In this document: in pieces, positions 11,301-23,570 of the stretch
How the letters are laid out: every line of letters starts with the position of its first letter
How positions within the stretch are numbered: the stretch's first letter is position 1
NCBI GenBank assembly: GCA_963969595.1
Contig: OZ018411.1
Coordinates: forward strand, 28,159,445-28,223,444
Direction: 5' to 3'
From: Neckera pumila
Lineage: Eukaryota; Streptophyta; Bryopsida; Hypnales; Neckeraceae
Length of the DNA: 64,000 nucleotides
Notes under the pieces: model-generated
What the model was told of the DNA's origin: nothing
Database searches by the model: none
Seen by the model: the letters and a program-made list of their open reading frames with translations, nothing else
Program-made: the position numbers and the translations under genes

Positions 11301-14300
11301 TACCCTTTGGGCATCTTGGTGATGAAGCTGTCTGCGTTGGCCAGGGCAGCTGCTGCCTCAACCTCCGCATCTGTCGCACCATCCTTCGCGTAGGCAATGT
11401 TGTCCTTAATTGAGGTACCGAACAGAACCGGCTCCTGGCTCACCAGACCGATTTGCTGCCTCAGCCACCTCAGCTGAACGGTCTTGATATCCACACCATC
11501 TACTAGCACTTGCCCACCATCCGGATCGTAAAACCTCTCCACAAGACTCACGACTGTGGACTTGCCACTGCAAGCCACACAACGAACCAAATGTTCATTT
11601 GAAAAGCTCAGACCATGGACATCAAAGCACGGAATCAGCCAGGCACGAAAAAAATTTCCAAGCAAACGGACATACACTCTCACCTTCCACTTTCTCCCAC
11701 TAATGCGACAGTCGTGCCAGCAGCTATAGCGAGGTTAAAGTTTCTGAAGATGGGCACATCTGGACGACTCGGGTAGGTGAAGTCCACTTTTCGTAGTTCG
11801 ACGTCACCCCTGAGATTCTTCAAAATGTCACCGCTCAGGTCGTACACATCAATCAAGGGCTTGCGCTTAATGACCTCAAACATTTTGTACGCTGCTGCTT
11901 TACCAGATGCGAAAGCCTGAACGCACGGAGAAGCTTGCCCTAATGAACTAGTCACAACACAAACAAGGAACTGAGAGATCGTCAGACATCTCGAACTTCA
12001 AGTTTCGAAAGAAAACGATGGAGCCAAAGGATCAAAGATAAGCAATGTACGGAACACTCTTTTGCTGCACATGCAGGAGACAACAAACTTTCAATAGCAA
12101 GAGCAAGATCGACTTACCTCCCACCAGTAAGAACAGCGAATATAACATTGATTACAGTCCCTCCAGATAAGCCGTCATTAATCACAAGCACGGAACCGTA
12201 CCACATCGCCAGCGCATAACTAGAGAACATAACGAAAAGTGCAAAGCCGAGACCAAAACCAGTAGCAACACCTGACTTGATTCCCAATTTCTCTGCCTTG
12301 GCTATTGCGTGATCGTATTCAACTACAGATTTTCTCTCCCCGGTATATGACAACACCTATAAAAACTCACCACAACAAAATGGGTCAATTCATCACCCGT
12401 AGATGAGGGATTGAGCAAGAACTATAACATTTTCAAGAGAGAGAAAGACAATGGAAAACGACCCCAGAACAAAACACTCGTCAAGCCAAAATAAGCACCA
12501 CACAGGGCTCCGGTTTCTTACTGTTCGGATGGAGCTGACTACTTGCTCCACGGTTGTGCCGGCCTCAGCATATGCCTCCTGACCTTTGCCTGACATCTTA
12601 GACATCACCATCGCCCGGACACCGCCTGAAAGAATCACAAGAGGCATTGTAGCGACCATGACTAGAGTCAATTTCCACCCTCTTACAAATGCAACTGCGA
12701 ATCCACCGATAAACATAGCCACAAATTGCAAGAATTTGCCGACCTGTCATAGAAAGTCAAGGTCATTACTTTTGCAGATCTTTAAGATCTCAGAAACCAA
12801 TCCACTTAAAGCACTGCACGAACATTTCGAGAGGAATTGGAGCGCCACGCAGCAAACTTCAACAATAAAAATGCGACTCTTTCAAAGTCCTACAACTGAC
12901 AAGACCTCTGCAGCCCACTATACATTTCACAGCCTCGTTCGAAGGTAACAGATATCAATGTTTCTGCATGTAACACACTAGATACTCTCGCATCCAAAGA
13001 ATTACCTTCTCGCCAATTGCATCTTGAATGAGAATAGTATCCCCAGACATTCGACTAACCACCTCGCCTGTTGTAGTTCCCTGGTCAAAAAATGGAATAT
13101 CTTGCCTCAGGATCATCTTGAGGTACAAACTCCTGATGCGGGCTGCCTGACGCTCTCCAGTTACCATCCAACAGGTGACCTCTACACCCAAATAAAATAG
13201 TTCAGAATAAAACAGCCCCATAGAGAATTGTAGGGAGAACGCATAATCATCCCTCACACTAAATAAGATCCAGAAAAATCCCAAAGGTAACTCGACAAAG
13301 GAATCAAAGTGAGAAAGTTTAAATAAGAAAACTCACGCAAGTATGAAGCAACTGCAGTACCGATACCGAGGTAAACAAATTTGACAGCTACCTGCACATG
13401 TTCAAGAAACACACCCGGTGTCAAAATCTCAGGTCTAAAGGCAGGATTAAGTGAGACTCTCGAAGAAACGGTGCGTGAATGCCTAGGCATACCGACACCG
13501 ATCAGAAAACTACCAGAGTTCTGCTTTCAATTTTTGGCAAATGAGAGCCGTCCATATTAGACCAGACCATCTCCTGAGAATATAGACCATGGAAAGAGGA
13601 AAAGGCCACGTCTTCTAAACATTGACAGCAGATATCAATTCCCTCGCCACGGGCAAGTGAGCACAATCCCTGGATATGAGACGTCTTTCGGCCAGCTATA
13701 TTGCAATGCCTAAGTTCGAAATCTCCAGAAGTGGGTTGACACTGCAACTGGTAGCAAGTAATGAAGTGATGGAAGGTCCCACTGCTCTTGTGAAAGCATG
13801 ATTTCGCTATTACATTGGAACAATCGACAAGAAATGGAGTCTTGGTGGCATGGGTCCACTAACACACATTTTCACATGTGTCTCTGACGAGTTAGACAGA
13901 TTAATTCAAAAGCGGGACAATCTTCATACTCAAGCCCCGGCTTGTCCTTGTCTCACATTCAAACTTCAAACAGATGTCTAAGATTTATAAAAGAAGGCTC
14001 AAGTATCACAGCGAACACGGTAAGCACCGTGATTCAGCTCTTGCGGACTTCAGTAGGCAAATGCGGCGCGTGGTAAAGTGACCAATTGCAATCAACTTCG
14101 AGGTAAACTTTTATGAACTTACCTTCCTCGAGGTAAAAGTGCGACGTGGCCACGTATATAAAGGAAGTGTCGATTGCGTAAAGGAAAGAGCGAGAACAAA
14201 AGAAAAGAAAAGGTGTGCACCTTCGAGACTGCGCGAACCAGCGCACTTTGATCACCTTGATTGTTACCAAAAGCATTGGTGAGGTCACCGAAAATGATTG

Positions 14301-14565
14301 TCATGAGCGGCAAGGATACACCGTTCCCAATTGCACCAATAGAGCCGACGATCATAAGCATGTAATCCCATCGGTCCGCAAATGCAAAAAGCTTGTGAAA
14401 CGGCACGACATGTACTTCCTCTTTCTTTGCCTTCTTTGCCTCCTTGCTCATACTCTGTTGTGCTTTCTCATTCGCAACGTCGACGCCGGCTGTCGGAACT
14501 TCATCTTGCGAGGCTGCAACAGCCGCAGCGGGTCCTGAAATATCCGGAATCGGAGGGTCTGCCAT
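8377..14565 (-). CDS. ABCB: ABC transporter B family, full-length (MDR/P-glycoprotein type)
   Basis: Exports substrates across membranes using ATP; plant ABCBs of this type sit mainly in the plasma membrane, and some move auxin. The substrate here is not known. Exons: 14565-14221, 13391-13337, 13181-13006, 12743-12522, 12356-12118, 11947-11684, 11567-11032, 10852-10216, 10100-9872, 9742-9212, 9021-8377. All introns are GT-AG and the phases agree, giving 1292 residues, the family's usual size. Layout is TMD1-NBD1-TMD2-NBD2. NBD1 has Walker [10 protein letters not shown] (K436), Q478, LSGGQ 534-538, Walker B LLLDE (D558/E559) and H590. NBD2 has K1090, Q1132, LSGGQ 1189-1193, D1213/E1214 and H1245. 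The linker (about 640-700) is rich in Ser, Arg and Lys. The start is the first in-frame ATG, in GGCGCCATGGCA; a TGA precedes it. The gene appears intact and is closest to the ABCB4/ABCB11 group from memory. Confidence 0.95.
13392..14220 (-). other. Large first intron of the ABCB gene
   Basis: The donor is AAG|GTGCAC and the acceptor GTGCAG|GTAGCT. At 829 bp it is much longer than the other nine introns (about 115-260 bp). It contains a palindromic ACGTGGCCACGT (14144-14155) running directly into TATATAAA on the plus strand. I see no exon within it. Confidence 0.85.
14144..14162 (+). promoter_or_regulatory. ACGT-core palindrome next to a TATA-like box, in intron 1
   Basis: ACGTGGCCACGT is a perfect 12-bp palindrome with two ACGT cores (the bZIP/bHLH type of site in plants), overlapping TATATAAA by one base. 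It would point to a plus-strand transcript antisense to the first exon, or act as an intronic enhancer. Function is inferred from sequence only. Confidence 0.3.
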
Positions 14566-15650
14566 GGCGCCACCCAGAACGCACTGATTCTGCCCTTCGT
14601 TTTCGTTCACTCAATTAGCGCACAGATCTTCCAACCTCTACGGTTCTCATTCAGGTGCATGCGTCGGAGATTAAATTAGCGGAATACACACTAAACCTGC
14701 ACAGAATTACCGATCAGAGTCACGACGGGACAGAAGTTTTTAATCCAACGCCTCTAAATGTGCAAAACCATCTCTACAGCGCTCGCTCAATAATCAAATC
14801 CTCAATCTCAACGCTACATTCATCCCTCAGTACACGAATCAACTGAGAACCTACCGTCGTCACCAAAAATTTGAAAGAACGATACAATTACTTCACTCAC
14901 AAGCAATGAAAGTCGATTCTTCCGACCGAGTAAAAAAACTCGAGAATAAATCCTTAACCCTGCGCGCTATTCCAGAGACTCTCGCTCCCTGGCGAATGAA
15001 CTTCAAATAAAGGGTTCTTTCCAGTGGAGCGACAAGGAGACAACTATAATTCCTCTTACAGTCTCTCATTCATATTCATGCGTCGGAGATTGAAATAACA
15101 AACCGCTGATCCTCAAACAGATCCTAAACCTGCACCGAACTACCGAATCTATCAAGACCGAACGACGGTCGCTACCACAGGCCTCTCAATGCGCGAAAAA
15201 AACCTCCCCTGCGCCAGCTGAACACTCAAACCCTCTAAACTCAGAATAATTATAAGAATAACAAAATCCTCTGGAATCCTCCTACCGCCAAACCTTCTCT
15301 CCCACTGAAAATGCCTCTGCTACACCACAATGTCGTCTCCAAACGAACTTGATAAAAAGAGAGAATTACTTCACTTACAAGCAACGGAATTCGATCTTGT
15401 AGAAACCTCAAGAGTGAATCTCCAATCCAGCTCCCTCCACAGCCTCTCGCTCTCAGCCGATCAAAACTCAAATGCGGCGGTCTTTCCAGTGGATTTTGAA
15501 GGCGAGAACTCCGAATTCCGACAGCAAGCTTGGAATTCTCTCGAAGCCGAGGCTCTGGATGACCAGCCCCGCAATCATCTACAGAACCGACAGGCCCTAG
15601 CAATGCAAGTGCGCCATCTTGCTGCTTGTAAACGGCAGTGACGACCGCCG
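14566..15650 (-). promoter_or_regulatory. 5' flank of the ABCB gene with diverged tandem duplication
   Basis: Two units of about 416 bp lie in tandem: CATGCGTCGGAGATT at 14658 recurs at 15078. Pairs of CTAAACCTGCAC, ATTACTTCACT-ACAAGCAA and CTTTCCAGTGGA follow in the same order in both. The region is moderately GC-rich and complex, as expected for an untranslated leader or promoter. A 103-codon plus-strand ORF (15330-15641) falls in the second unit but is not preserved in the first, so I treat it as chance. No clear TATA box was found. Confidence 0.55.
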
Positions 15651-15819
15651 CTAAGTTACTGAAGAAGAAGTGACGTTTTTGCGAAGGAGAGGCATAGAAA
15701 GCTCCGGGGCCTGTTGCGGGCTGACCCCCACCGCCTGTGGATCTGTTGACCGTACTCTGACTCCTCAGTCGGCATTAATCCTACAGACTTTAAATTCTAC
15801 AGTACATGTTCTACTGTAG
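15651..15819. other. Short unassigned spacer
   Basis: Sequence between the ABCB 5' flank and the next TTAA repeat. A small GC-rich patch (about 15690-15750) is visible and nothing else is recognised. Confidence 0.4.
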
Positions 15820-16400
15820 TTAACCCCTAAAGTCCCAGGGCCATTTTTCTGTCAAACACTCAAAACTGTCATTTCTGCTGCATTCATCCAAGAAAGCAGC
15901 AAAAATATTTTTTGCAGAATCTAACCATAGGATCTTGCACTTCACTTGTCGGAGATCATGTGGTAAAAATTTCATCAAATTTGACCATATGGATTGGAAG
16001 ATATTAGTAGTCAAAGTCGGACAAAAAGTTGTTTTTTCAAGGACATGATTAGATTACCCAAAAAACAAGATTAGCCATAACTTTCTCATCACTATTGTAG
16101 TCCAAATCGAATGAACCAAAGTTTCACATGTAGAAATGATATTTTAGGAAAAAAAAATTAAATTTTTTTTTTGACTTTTTGTGATTTTTTTTGGGCTGCC
16201 CGCCGACCTCTGTTTTTGACTTGTTGTGCCATAACTTTTGCTTCTGGGCACCGATAGAAATAAAAGTTATATTCCCAAAAAGCTTATATATTTTTCTAGC
16301 TTCACAAAAAAAATTTAGAAAATTATGATGAATATTGAGACCGTATGAGCCTTCTCAAAGTCGCATTTTGGCTTAGGGCCAATGGGATTTTAGGAGTTAA
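15820..16400. mobile_element. TTAA-flanked repeat family, copy B (short form)
   Basis: Left end TTAA-CCCCTAAAGTCCCAGGGCC; right end GGGATTTTAGGAG-TTAA. It keeps the marker words AAAACTGTCATTTCTGC, ACCATAGGATCTTGCA and CATAACTTTCTCATCA but at 581 bp is shorter than copies A, C and F, lacking a middle block. No coding capacity. Confidence 0.75.
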
Positions 16401-17160
16401 ATGAATTTATTTTTAGTAGTAAATAGTAAACTTCTAATAGAGTGTATGTTTGGCTTTAAAATGACTTGCACTTCTAGTAGTAACTTCCTTTTCTTTATGA
16501 CTTCTATAATTAAAAGTGAAAACTTTCACTTGAATATAGACAATATATACATATGAAAGAAAGAAACTAATGAAAGTTGTATACAATCTTTCTAGTGCAA
16601 GTTCCATGTTTATATACATGTTTGTTTACACTATCAAGGTGACAAAACGTATCAATTTTTATTGATTGCAAATAGGAGGTCAAATCAAAACTTTGCATCA
16701 GTGATCCCAATAAGTGAAGGAACACACCTTCATTTTTGAACTGGTTCCTTGTATTGTTCAAAGAAGATTATTCTAAGTTTAATATTTTTAACTTGTATGC
16801 TTTCTAAGTTTAATATTTCTTGCATGCTTTCCAAGTTTAATATTTTTTCTATGCTTTTTATCAACTTTCAATTTTTATTTTTTTATTTTTAATTAATCAA
16901 ATGTTGTAGTAGTCAATACTAATATGCACTTTGGTTTTGAATATTAAGTCTAATAATCACGGCACATTAATGTAATTCATATCAAAATCTTAAAGAACAA
17001 ATTAAATTTATATTCGTTTTGGTAAATACACTAATTATGTGAAAGTTTGTTTATAGGCTTGAATTATTTTGAAAATTTATTACTAATAATTGCATTGCAT
17101 TTTTTGAAATCTATTGGATATTATCCATTCCACACCTAACTTTATTTTGTCGTGATGATC
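16401..17160. repeat. AT-rich spacer with a 33-bp tandem repeat
   Basis: At about 16768-16865 the unit CTAAGTTTAATATTTCTTGCATGCTTT occurs three times with small changes. The rest is AT-rich sequence without recognised genes. Confidence 0.5.
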
Positions 17161-18079
17161 TTAACCTCCAAACGCCCAAGGCCTTTTTTTGGCCCAAAAA
17201 TATCCAAAACTGCCATTTTTTATAGCAAAGAGTAAAAAATGTTTTTTTTTTCACATCTAATCGTAGGATCTTACACCTAACTAGTATGAAAATGTGTGAA
17301 ATTTTTTTTAGAATTTTTGACCTCACAAATCGCAAGATATCTACGTTTAAAGTGGGAAAACAAGGTTTTTAGCACATTGTGGGACTGGATTTTTTGACTT
17401 TGAACATTTCTAACCTTAAATTTTTGCACTATAAAGTTTTGAGCTTTAAATGTATATGGTGTAGAATTGAATTGAAATCTAGCAAAAAAAAATTCAAAAA
17501 AAACTTAATTTTCATTATTAAATTTTTTTAAAGTAGAAGTAGATACAAGGTAGAAGGAAAATCTAAAATATTAATATCTTTTATATGGAATTAAAAAGGA
17601 CTAATCCCAATGGGTGAGATTGTTCTAGCAAAAAAACTAAACCTTGTGGAACTTATTTTTTGAAAAATTGTAATAATTGCATTCAAAAATGAATCTTACA
17701 AGTTATTTTCTTCAAGAAGATGCTCTAAGTGCCCAAAAAACAAGATTGTCCATAACTTTCTCATAAAAAAATCCAAATGAAATAAATCAAAGCTTTCCAA
17801 ATAGACAAAATATAATCTACAAGAAAAGAAAATTAAAGAAAATTAAAAATTAAAACTAAAAGAGTTTTTTTGCTGCCCCCTAAAGGTTGTTTTGAATTCA
17901 TTTGGGCATACCTTTTTTTTTCGGGCACCGATTGAAAAAAAATTATATTCCCACAAAGCTTAGCAATTTTTCTTGCCTTCAAAAAAAGTTTCAAAAAATC
18001 ACAACAAAAATTCAACCCGTAGGTATTTGTCTGAAATCCCATTTGTCCCCCAAAGGGACAATGGGCTTTTAGGGGTTAA
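17161..18079. mobile_element. TTAA-flanked repeat family, copy C
   Basis: It begins TTAA-CCTCCAAACGCCCAAGGCC and ends GGGCTTTTAGGGG-TTAA. Its interior is collinear with copy A: AAAACTGCCATTTTTTATAGC, ATCGTAGGATCTTACAC, 'CTAATCCCAATGGGTGAGATT', and TGTCCATAACTTTCTCATAA. No protein-coding gene; ORFs at 17833-18466 on the minus strand run over the repeat end. Confidence 0.75.
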
Positions 18080-20660
18080 GGTATGGGTCCCAAAGAATAT
18101 TTTGTTGGTGAAAAAAAATTTTAAGATCCACTTTTTATTGACGCAAAACAAATTCAAATAGTAATGCATCTTTAGAAGATGCAGCAGGATCCTCACATTC
18201 AATATCAATTCCGTTTCAAGTTCCATCATCATCTTTCCATTCTTCACCACCTTCTTCTCCTTCAAAATCAAGTATGGGATTGTCAATGAAGACAATCCTT
18301 CAATTGTCGAACCAACGAATTCATCAACAATCCATTTATAAACTTCACCTCCAACACCTTCTAATGAATTTGAGCTAGATGTTGTCAATAAGTGGGCTGG
18401 AATTAGCTTTATAAATGGTAGAATTCCACATTGTGTTCCGATACAAATGGATTTAGCAAAATCCATTGAGAATAAGGTAGTAGATTTCTAAAGATATCTT
18501 GATCTTGATGGTTCCTACGTACCAATTATTGTACAAGGTAAAATCTTGGAGTAAACATTTGCAAAAAACTTGGAAAATCATTGTGAAGATCCCCAAAACT
18601 ATGATAGAATGGGTTTGAAACAATTATTTGTATTAGCAGGTGTGTTAGTTTTTTATTTTTTATCCTACAATGAAAGTCACATGTTATACATTTTTTCTAT
18701 TCTCCATATTATATTACATACATTTGTATACATCATACATAAATTTGAAAATTATAAAAGTTTAAATATTAATTGACTTTTTCCCATAATTTTTTATCTT
18801 AGCATTCATATCGGTTATATTTTGGTAAAAAATTTGTGAATTACAAAATTACTTGGGCTTACAATAATAAGCTCTTAATAAATTTAAATACATGTGGTAA
18901 TGTACAAATTCTGACACAAACTATTGGCATATGAATTTCTACAAAATCTAGGTCCGCGGAATACTTTGATCTGCCAACATGGAATAAACTAGAGGGTTTC
19001 TACTCAACTCAAGGTACGATTAGTCCAGTAAGATATAGATTGTGCACAAGTCAAGATGGCACTGCGCATGCACCTATTATCATTGAACCATGTGCCGAAG
19101 ACATATACAAGGGAGCAAAAGCTGTAAATGTCTGTGTAATTAATATAGGAAATAAGTCAATACTTAAACATGTTGTTGCACCAAAATGCTATGTGTGGGA
19201 AATTTTGCAAAGTAACTTTGGCATTTGTCTATTTACCTTACGGACCTCAAAGTGCCCAAATGTGTGAAAGCAAGATGTTTTGCTATGAATTCCTTCAAGT
19301 ATGGAGCAATCACAAAGAATGAATGCATAAAAGTGTGGCTTATAAATCACTTTCTATTTTCCAATTTTGGCATGCGAATGCGTGAACTTAGAATGCGTGA
19401 ACTTTAAGATTTCTGGAATCCTCATGTTCAGTGGGAATTGCCAATTTATTGCTCCAATCCAATATGCTAGCGTGTATATCGGGCATTTCCAACAAAAAGT
19501 ACAGAATTGCTAGAAACCTGGAATGATCGGTTGCAAAAATATCGAATCAAATGCTCTTGTGGGATCGTCACTGAAATTGCTCCTTCATTTGTGTAGGTAA
19601 TACTACAGTAGTTCTTTGAAATCTATCTTCCTATATCCATTAATCATCAGATGCCTTTTATTGAAATTATTTATATTTTTTCAAGTTTACTCTCCATTAT
19701 TTTTTACATGAATGAATTTATATGAAACAACAGTTTGGGGAAATTTTGAATCCTTTACCTATTACAATCATTGCAAGGTTTGAAATTGTTTGCATTTAAA
19801 AAATACTATTTTAAAATTAATATTTTAATGTAGTTTTTATCTATTCATTCTAATTTTTTATATTATATATACCACTATAGTTAACTCTATCATAAATAAA
19901 GTATTTTTATATAATTAATTTTTTTCATAAATTTAAAAAGTAGAGATTGTTGCATTTGCATGAATGTTGTTTATTATATAAATTTTTCTATTATTCAAAA
20001 TCCACACTGAAATTGAAATGTATTCTAGAATCTTTATAATCATTGAAATCACATTAATTTAAAAATTTTGTTTTTTTGGACACAGGTAGATTCCAAAAAC
20101 TTTGCAACTGCTGCGCACTGGGATGGATTTTTTTCTGCAACAACAAAATACAAAGATTTTTGGGTAGTGGAGATCAAGTTGCTCAATGGTGGGATGCAAA
20201 ATCTCATGCGTCCAATGCTTGTTAAATTCATTCCAGCATCCCCGGAGGAAATTTAAAAAAAATTGGAGGAAGGGGGTTCTAACAATATTCTTGGAGTCTC
20301 TTTTAAGAGAATTGGAGTCCACATTTGTTCATGGATTTCCAGTAAAGTACAACTATCCCTTGGAAATCATGGATCATAGTTTGTCAAATGTTGAACCTCA
20401 ATAATTCTCAGAGTCGTGCTTATGTATTGGACCGGGGACCACCCAGCTCAATTTAAAGTGGGAGGATTCAAATCATCCGGCTATCACGCATGTCATCGTT
20501 GTCACCTCCTAGGAAGTTGCTATAAGGACGTGCCTCAATTCTATATCCAAACAATCGATACGAGGTCCACTATCTACAAGAGTGTTGAATAGTTGAAGCT
20601 AAGACATTCTATTGGAGGCAAAACATGTTGCAAACTTGGCTCCTTCTAACCGTTCAAGAA
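18080..20660 (+). pseudogene. Possible TNP2-like (CACTA) transposase relic
   Basis: Several plus-strand fragments look like remains of one spliced or broken coding region. They are a block near 18340-18470; YRLCTSQDGTAHAPIIIEPC and KAVNVCVINIGNKS (19040-19190); HWDGFFSATTKYKDFWVVEI (20115-20180); and TGDHPAQFKVGGFKSSGYHA followed by CHRCHLLGSC (about 20430-20515). The last resembles the zinc-binding lead-in of TNP2/Transposase_21 proteins, where a GDHPA-type motif precedes CxxC. Stops and frame changes separate the pieces and no terminal repeats were found. The family call is tentative and rests mainly on that one motif. Confidence 0.4.
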
Positions 20661-20837
20661 GAAATCACAATGTTACATATTTTTCAAAATTATAGAGGCT
20701 CTACTTCTTGTTTAGTTTTGATTTAAGTCTAGATTTGGTTTAAAGAGTCCCCAAGTTAAAGTTTTGTCCTTCCTTTTTTTTTTCTTTTTTTTTTATCAAA
20801 GTTCATTTTTTTGGATGAGGACTCTAACTTGGGGTCT

Positions 20838-21333
20838 CCAAAACAATGAGGATTCTAACTTCATTGTTTTACTAGAGCTCATCGTTTTAGAGACTGACCA
20901 TAAATTAGAATCTTGTTCTTCTTTGTTTTTTCTTTTCTTTTATCATGACAAGGTTTTGTGATCACTATGGGTAATGTTTTTCCAAACCTACATCAAAGTT
21001 TTACTTTGCTTGTAGCCAGCAGAGAGCCTCTGCAACAATGAAGGTTGTTGTGATCAAAGCTGTTCATTTGGATGCAATTGTAGAGCTGGATAGTATTGGG
21101 GAGCAAGAAACTATGGTTCCTCTTTGGAACATGCCGGGGTACACAAGTACCAAACCTATTATTTTGTACAATAGAGTGTATGAGATAAGAAAGAATGTTT
21201 TGTAGGGAAATGCTTTTTTAAAAAGTCACACGGAGTATCATAGAGAGCACAAGAAAATATATAGGAATTATTGCATTTAGCATGAGTGGTTTGTATCAGG
21301 TACCGATGATTTTGTAGAAAAAGTGCTCAAAGC
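20838..21333 (+). repeat. Left arm of a ~500-bp inverted repeat with coding sequence
   Basis: The segment is matched, in the opposite orientation, by 21670-22180. Read on the plus strand it encodes KVVVIKAVHLDAIVELDS, then VPLWNMPGYTSTKPIILYNR and, after a stop, SHTEYHREHKKIYRNYC. The other arm encodes the same protein with small changes, so both copies descend from a real coding region. I do not recognise the protein. Confidence 0.6.
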
Positions 21334-21669
21334 CTCTCCTTTACGTTGGAATAAATCTTTGAAGAAGGAACTCACAAAATATTGTAAGGATAAGCAAAAA
21401 TCTGTACCTAAAAATTAATAAAGACATTGGATTTTCCAAAGGAGGGATTAGTTTTGAGGTGGGAAATTAGTGATATTGTAAGGCACATATTCAACATTAA
21501 GAAATATAGAAGAAGTTCAAAAGGCAAGAAATCACAAAATTTGGTAGATCCTATCCAAATTGCATCAACATCAATAGAAATGGAAAATTTAGTTTAATTT
21601 GGAGGTTCTAGTTGTTAGCCTCGAGGTTACAGACCTTGTTGTTACAAATTTATTCCAATGTAAAGAAGA
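21334..21669. other. Spacer between the inverted arms
   Basis: Immediately right of the left arm the plus strand continues as a Lys-rich reading (NKSLKKELTKYCKDKQKS) before a stop. The remainder is AT-rich with no recognised feature. Confidence 0.4.
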
Positions 21670-22180
21670 TGATTCCAGCACTTTGTCTACAAAATCATTA
21701 GTACCTGGTACAAACCACTCGCGCAAAATGCAATAATTCCTATACATTTTCTTGTGCTGTCTATGATACTCCGTGTGACTTTTTTAGAAAGCTTTTTCCC
21801 ACAAAACATTCTTCTGAGCACCATGGGGTTTAATCCTGTACACTCTATTGTACAAAGTAATAGATTTTGTACTTGTGTACCTCGGCACGTTCCAAAAAAG
21901 AACCGTATTTTTTTGCTTCCTAGTACTATCCAGCTCTACAATTGCATCCAAATGAACAACTTCAATCACAACAGCCTCCATTGTTGTAGAGGCTTTCTAT
22001 TGGCGTAAGCAGAGCAAAACTTTGATGTAGCTTTGGGAAAACATTCCCCCGCAGTGATCACAAAATCCTGTCATGGTAAAACAAAAGAGAAAACAATGTT
22101 AGAATTCTAACTTAATTGGGGTCTCCAAAACGATGAGCTTTGGTAAAATAATGAGGATTCTAATGTGGAGTCTCCAAAAC
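21670..22180 (-). repeat. Right arm of the ~500-bp inverted repeat
   Basis: On the minus strand it encodes EAVVIEVVHLDAIVELDS, LFWNVPRYTSTKSITLYNRV and NVLWEKAF, matching the left arm with scattered substitutions. Shared non-coding parts (GTCTCCAAAACAATGAGGATTC, TTTTGTGATCACT) extend the match beyond the ORF. The two copies converge tail to tail. Confidence 0.6.
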
Positions 22181-22531
22181 AATGTCCAAATTAGCATGTT
22201 TTGTTGCTTTAGACACAAATTAACAAAATTTTGTTGGTTTGGACATCCAAAAATGATTTTTTTCAAACTTTGCTTAAAGGAATTTTATCCAAACAAAAAA
22301 GGTTTTCCAAGTATACTTATGTATGTGTACAACTGCAACAAAGTTTATTGCATATGCAACTCCATGCGTACATATCTTTGTATTCCCATATCTCCATGTG
22401 TACATATCTAAAAATATACATACCCATACTTGTATATCTGTATTTGAAGTCATATTTGTTACCCTATATCAAATAATCTACTATAGATTGTATACCTTAT
22501 CCATACATCCATTGTGGACCCCAAATACAGT

Positions 22532-22790
22532 ACACAAAATAGTGAAATTAGGTTGCCTTGTCAATTAGATTGCCTTACTTGAGATAATTACTTCATGAGT
22601 CAATGACTTGTTCCACATGGAGGCGCATGCCACTCTCTGAACCAAGCCTTGAACTAGTTCACAAATCTATGCCATACACATGGCTCTAAAATGAATGCAC
22701 CATTGTACAAAAGCAGTTAATATTTCTATAGAATGGACTGTCGAGAAATTAGTGTGGAGCAACCTAATTTCACTATATTGTGTGGTCGAG
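22532..22790. mobile_element. MITE, first copy
   Basis: Inverted ends: ACACAAAATAGTGAAATTAG at the left and the complement of CACAATATAGTGAAATTAGG at the right. The interior (TGAGTCAATGACTTGTTCCACATGG, AACCAAGCC) recurs in the copy at 23270. No ORF is present. Confidence 0.55.
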
Positions 22791-23269
22791 GTCAAATATT
22801 TGAAGTAACCTTCAAGATACACAATTATTTCTTTGTGCTATTGTATACTTGCTCTCCAAGTTTAGTTATCCAATAATGTTTTTTTTGTTTTTTTAAACAC
22901 ATGGACACAATTTCCACCCAGTAATGCTTTCAAGTACTTTGTAATGTTGTATGGATCCTTATCCTCCAAGTTATGTTTCTTAAAACTGTTGTCACACTGA
23001 CATTGGCTTTGTGTCTGCACTGTTTGGCACTCAGAATCCTCCTTTGACTATGAATGGGACTTCAATAAATTGCCAATCACTAGGAAATTTCTGTTGTAGC
23101 AATTTGTCTTCTCTGATCCGTCACATCCAAACCTCTATAATATGTCCTCTAAAATGATTTGCACACTTGCCATATTATCATTGATTGTAGCATACTTGTT
23201 GACCACTCAAATTATGTCATCTTGAACAAGAATATGTAACAACACTACCTGTTCCTATAGATGTGAACA
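22791..23269. other. Spacer between two MITE copies
   Basis: AT-rich sequence with no ORF over 60 codons and no recognised element. Confidence 0.4.
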
Positions 23270-23570
23270 GTAGATACCTACACTAAATTTTGCAATTGGG
23301 TTCCCTCGACAATTAGGTTGCCTTACCTTAGAGAAGTGATCTCATGTTACCTCATGTTACCTCATGACTTATGGCTAGTCCAGATGGAGGCACAAGTCAT
23401 TCTTTGATCCCAAGCCATGAATCAGTGTACCAACCTATATAGCACACATGTTTCCCCACATCTCTACATCCTTCTATAGTAATTTGGATATTGATATAGT
23501 GTAGAATGTCAAGATATTAGTCTGAGGCATCTAATTGCACTATTTAATGTAGATATCTACGAACACTTAC
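23270..23570. mobile_element. MITE, second copy
   Basis: Same order of words as the first copy (AATTAGGTTGCCTTAC, GACTTATGGCTAGTCCAGATGG, CCAAGCCATGAATC). Its ends are GTAGATACCTACACTAAAT and the complement of GTAGATATCTACATTAAAT, so the inverted end may reach further out than in copy 1. The copies are well diverged, hence old. Confidence 0.5.

Noticed and set aside
14566..14610. Upstream extension of the ABCB protein by 15 codons to 14610
   Set aside because: The codon at 14610 is GTG, directly after a TGA. The ATG at 14565 is the first in-frame ATG and has a strong context.
15330..15641. 103-codon plus-strand ORF upstream of the ABCB gene
   Set aside because: It lies in the second unit of the tandem duplication; the first unit does not keep the frame, and no family motif is visible.
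17833..18466. Minus-strand ORF of 155 codons at 17999-18466
   Set aside because: Half of it runs through the right end of TTAA copy C; the remainder is antisense to the TNP2-like candidate and has no motif.
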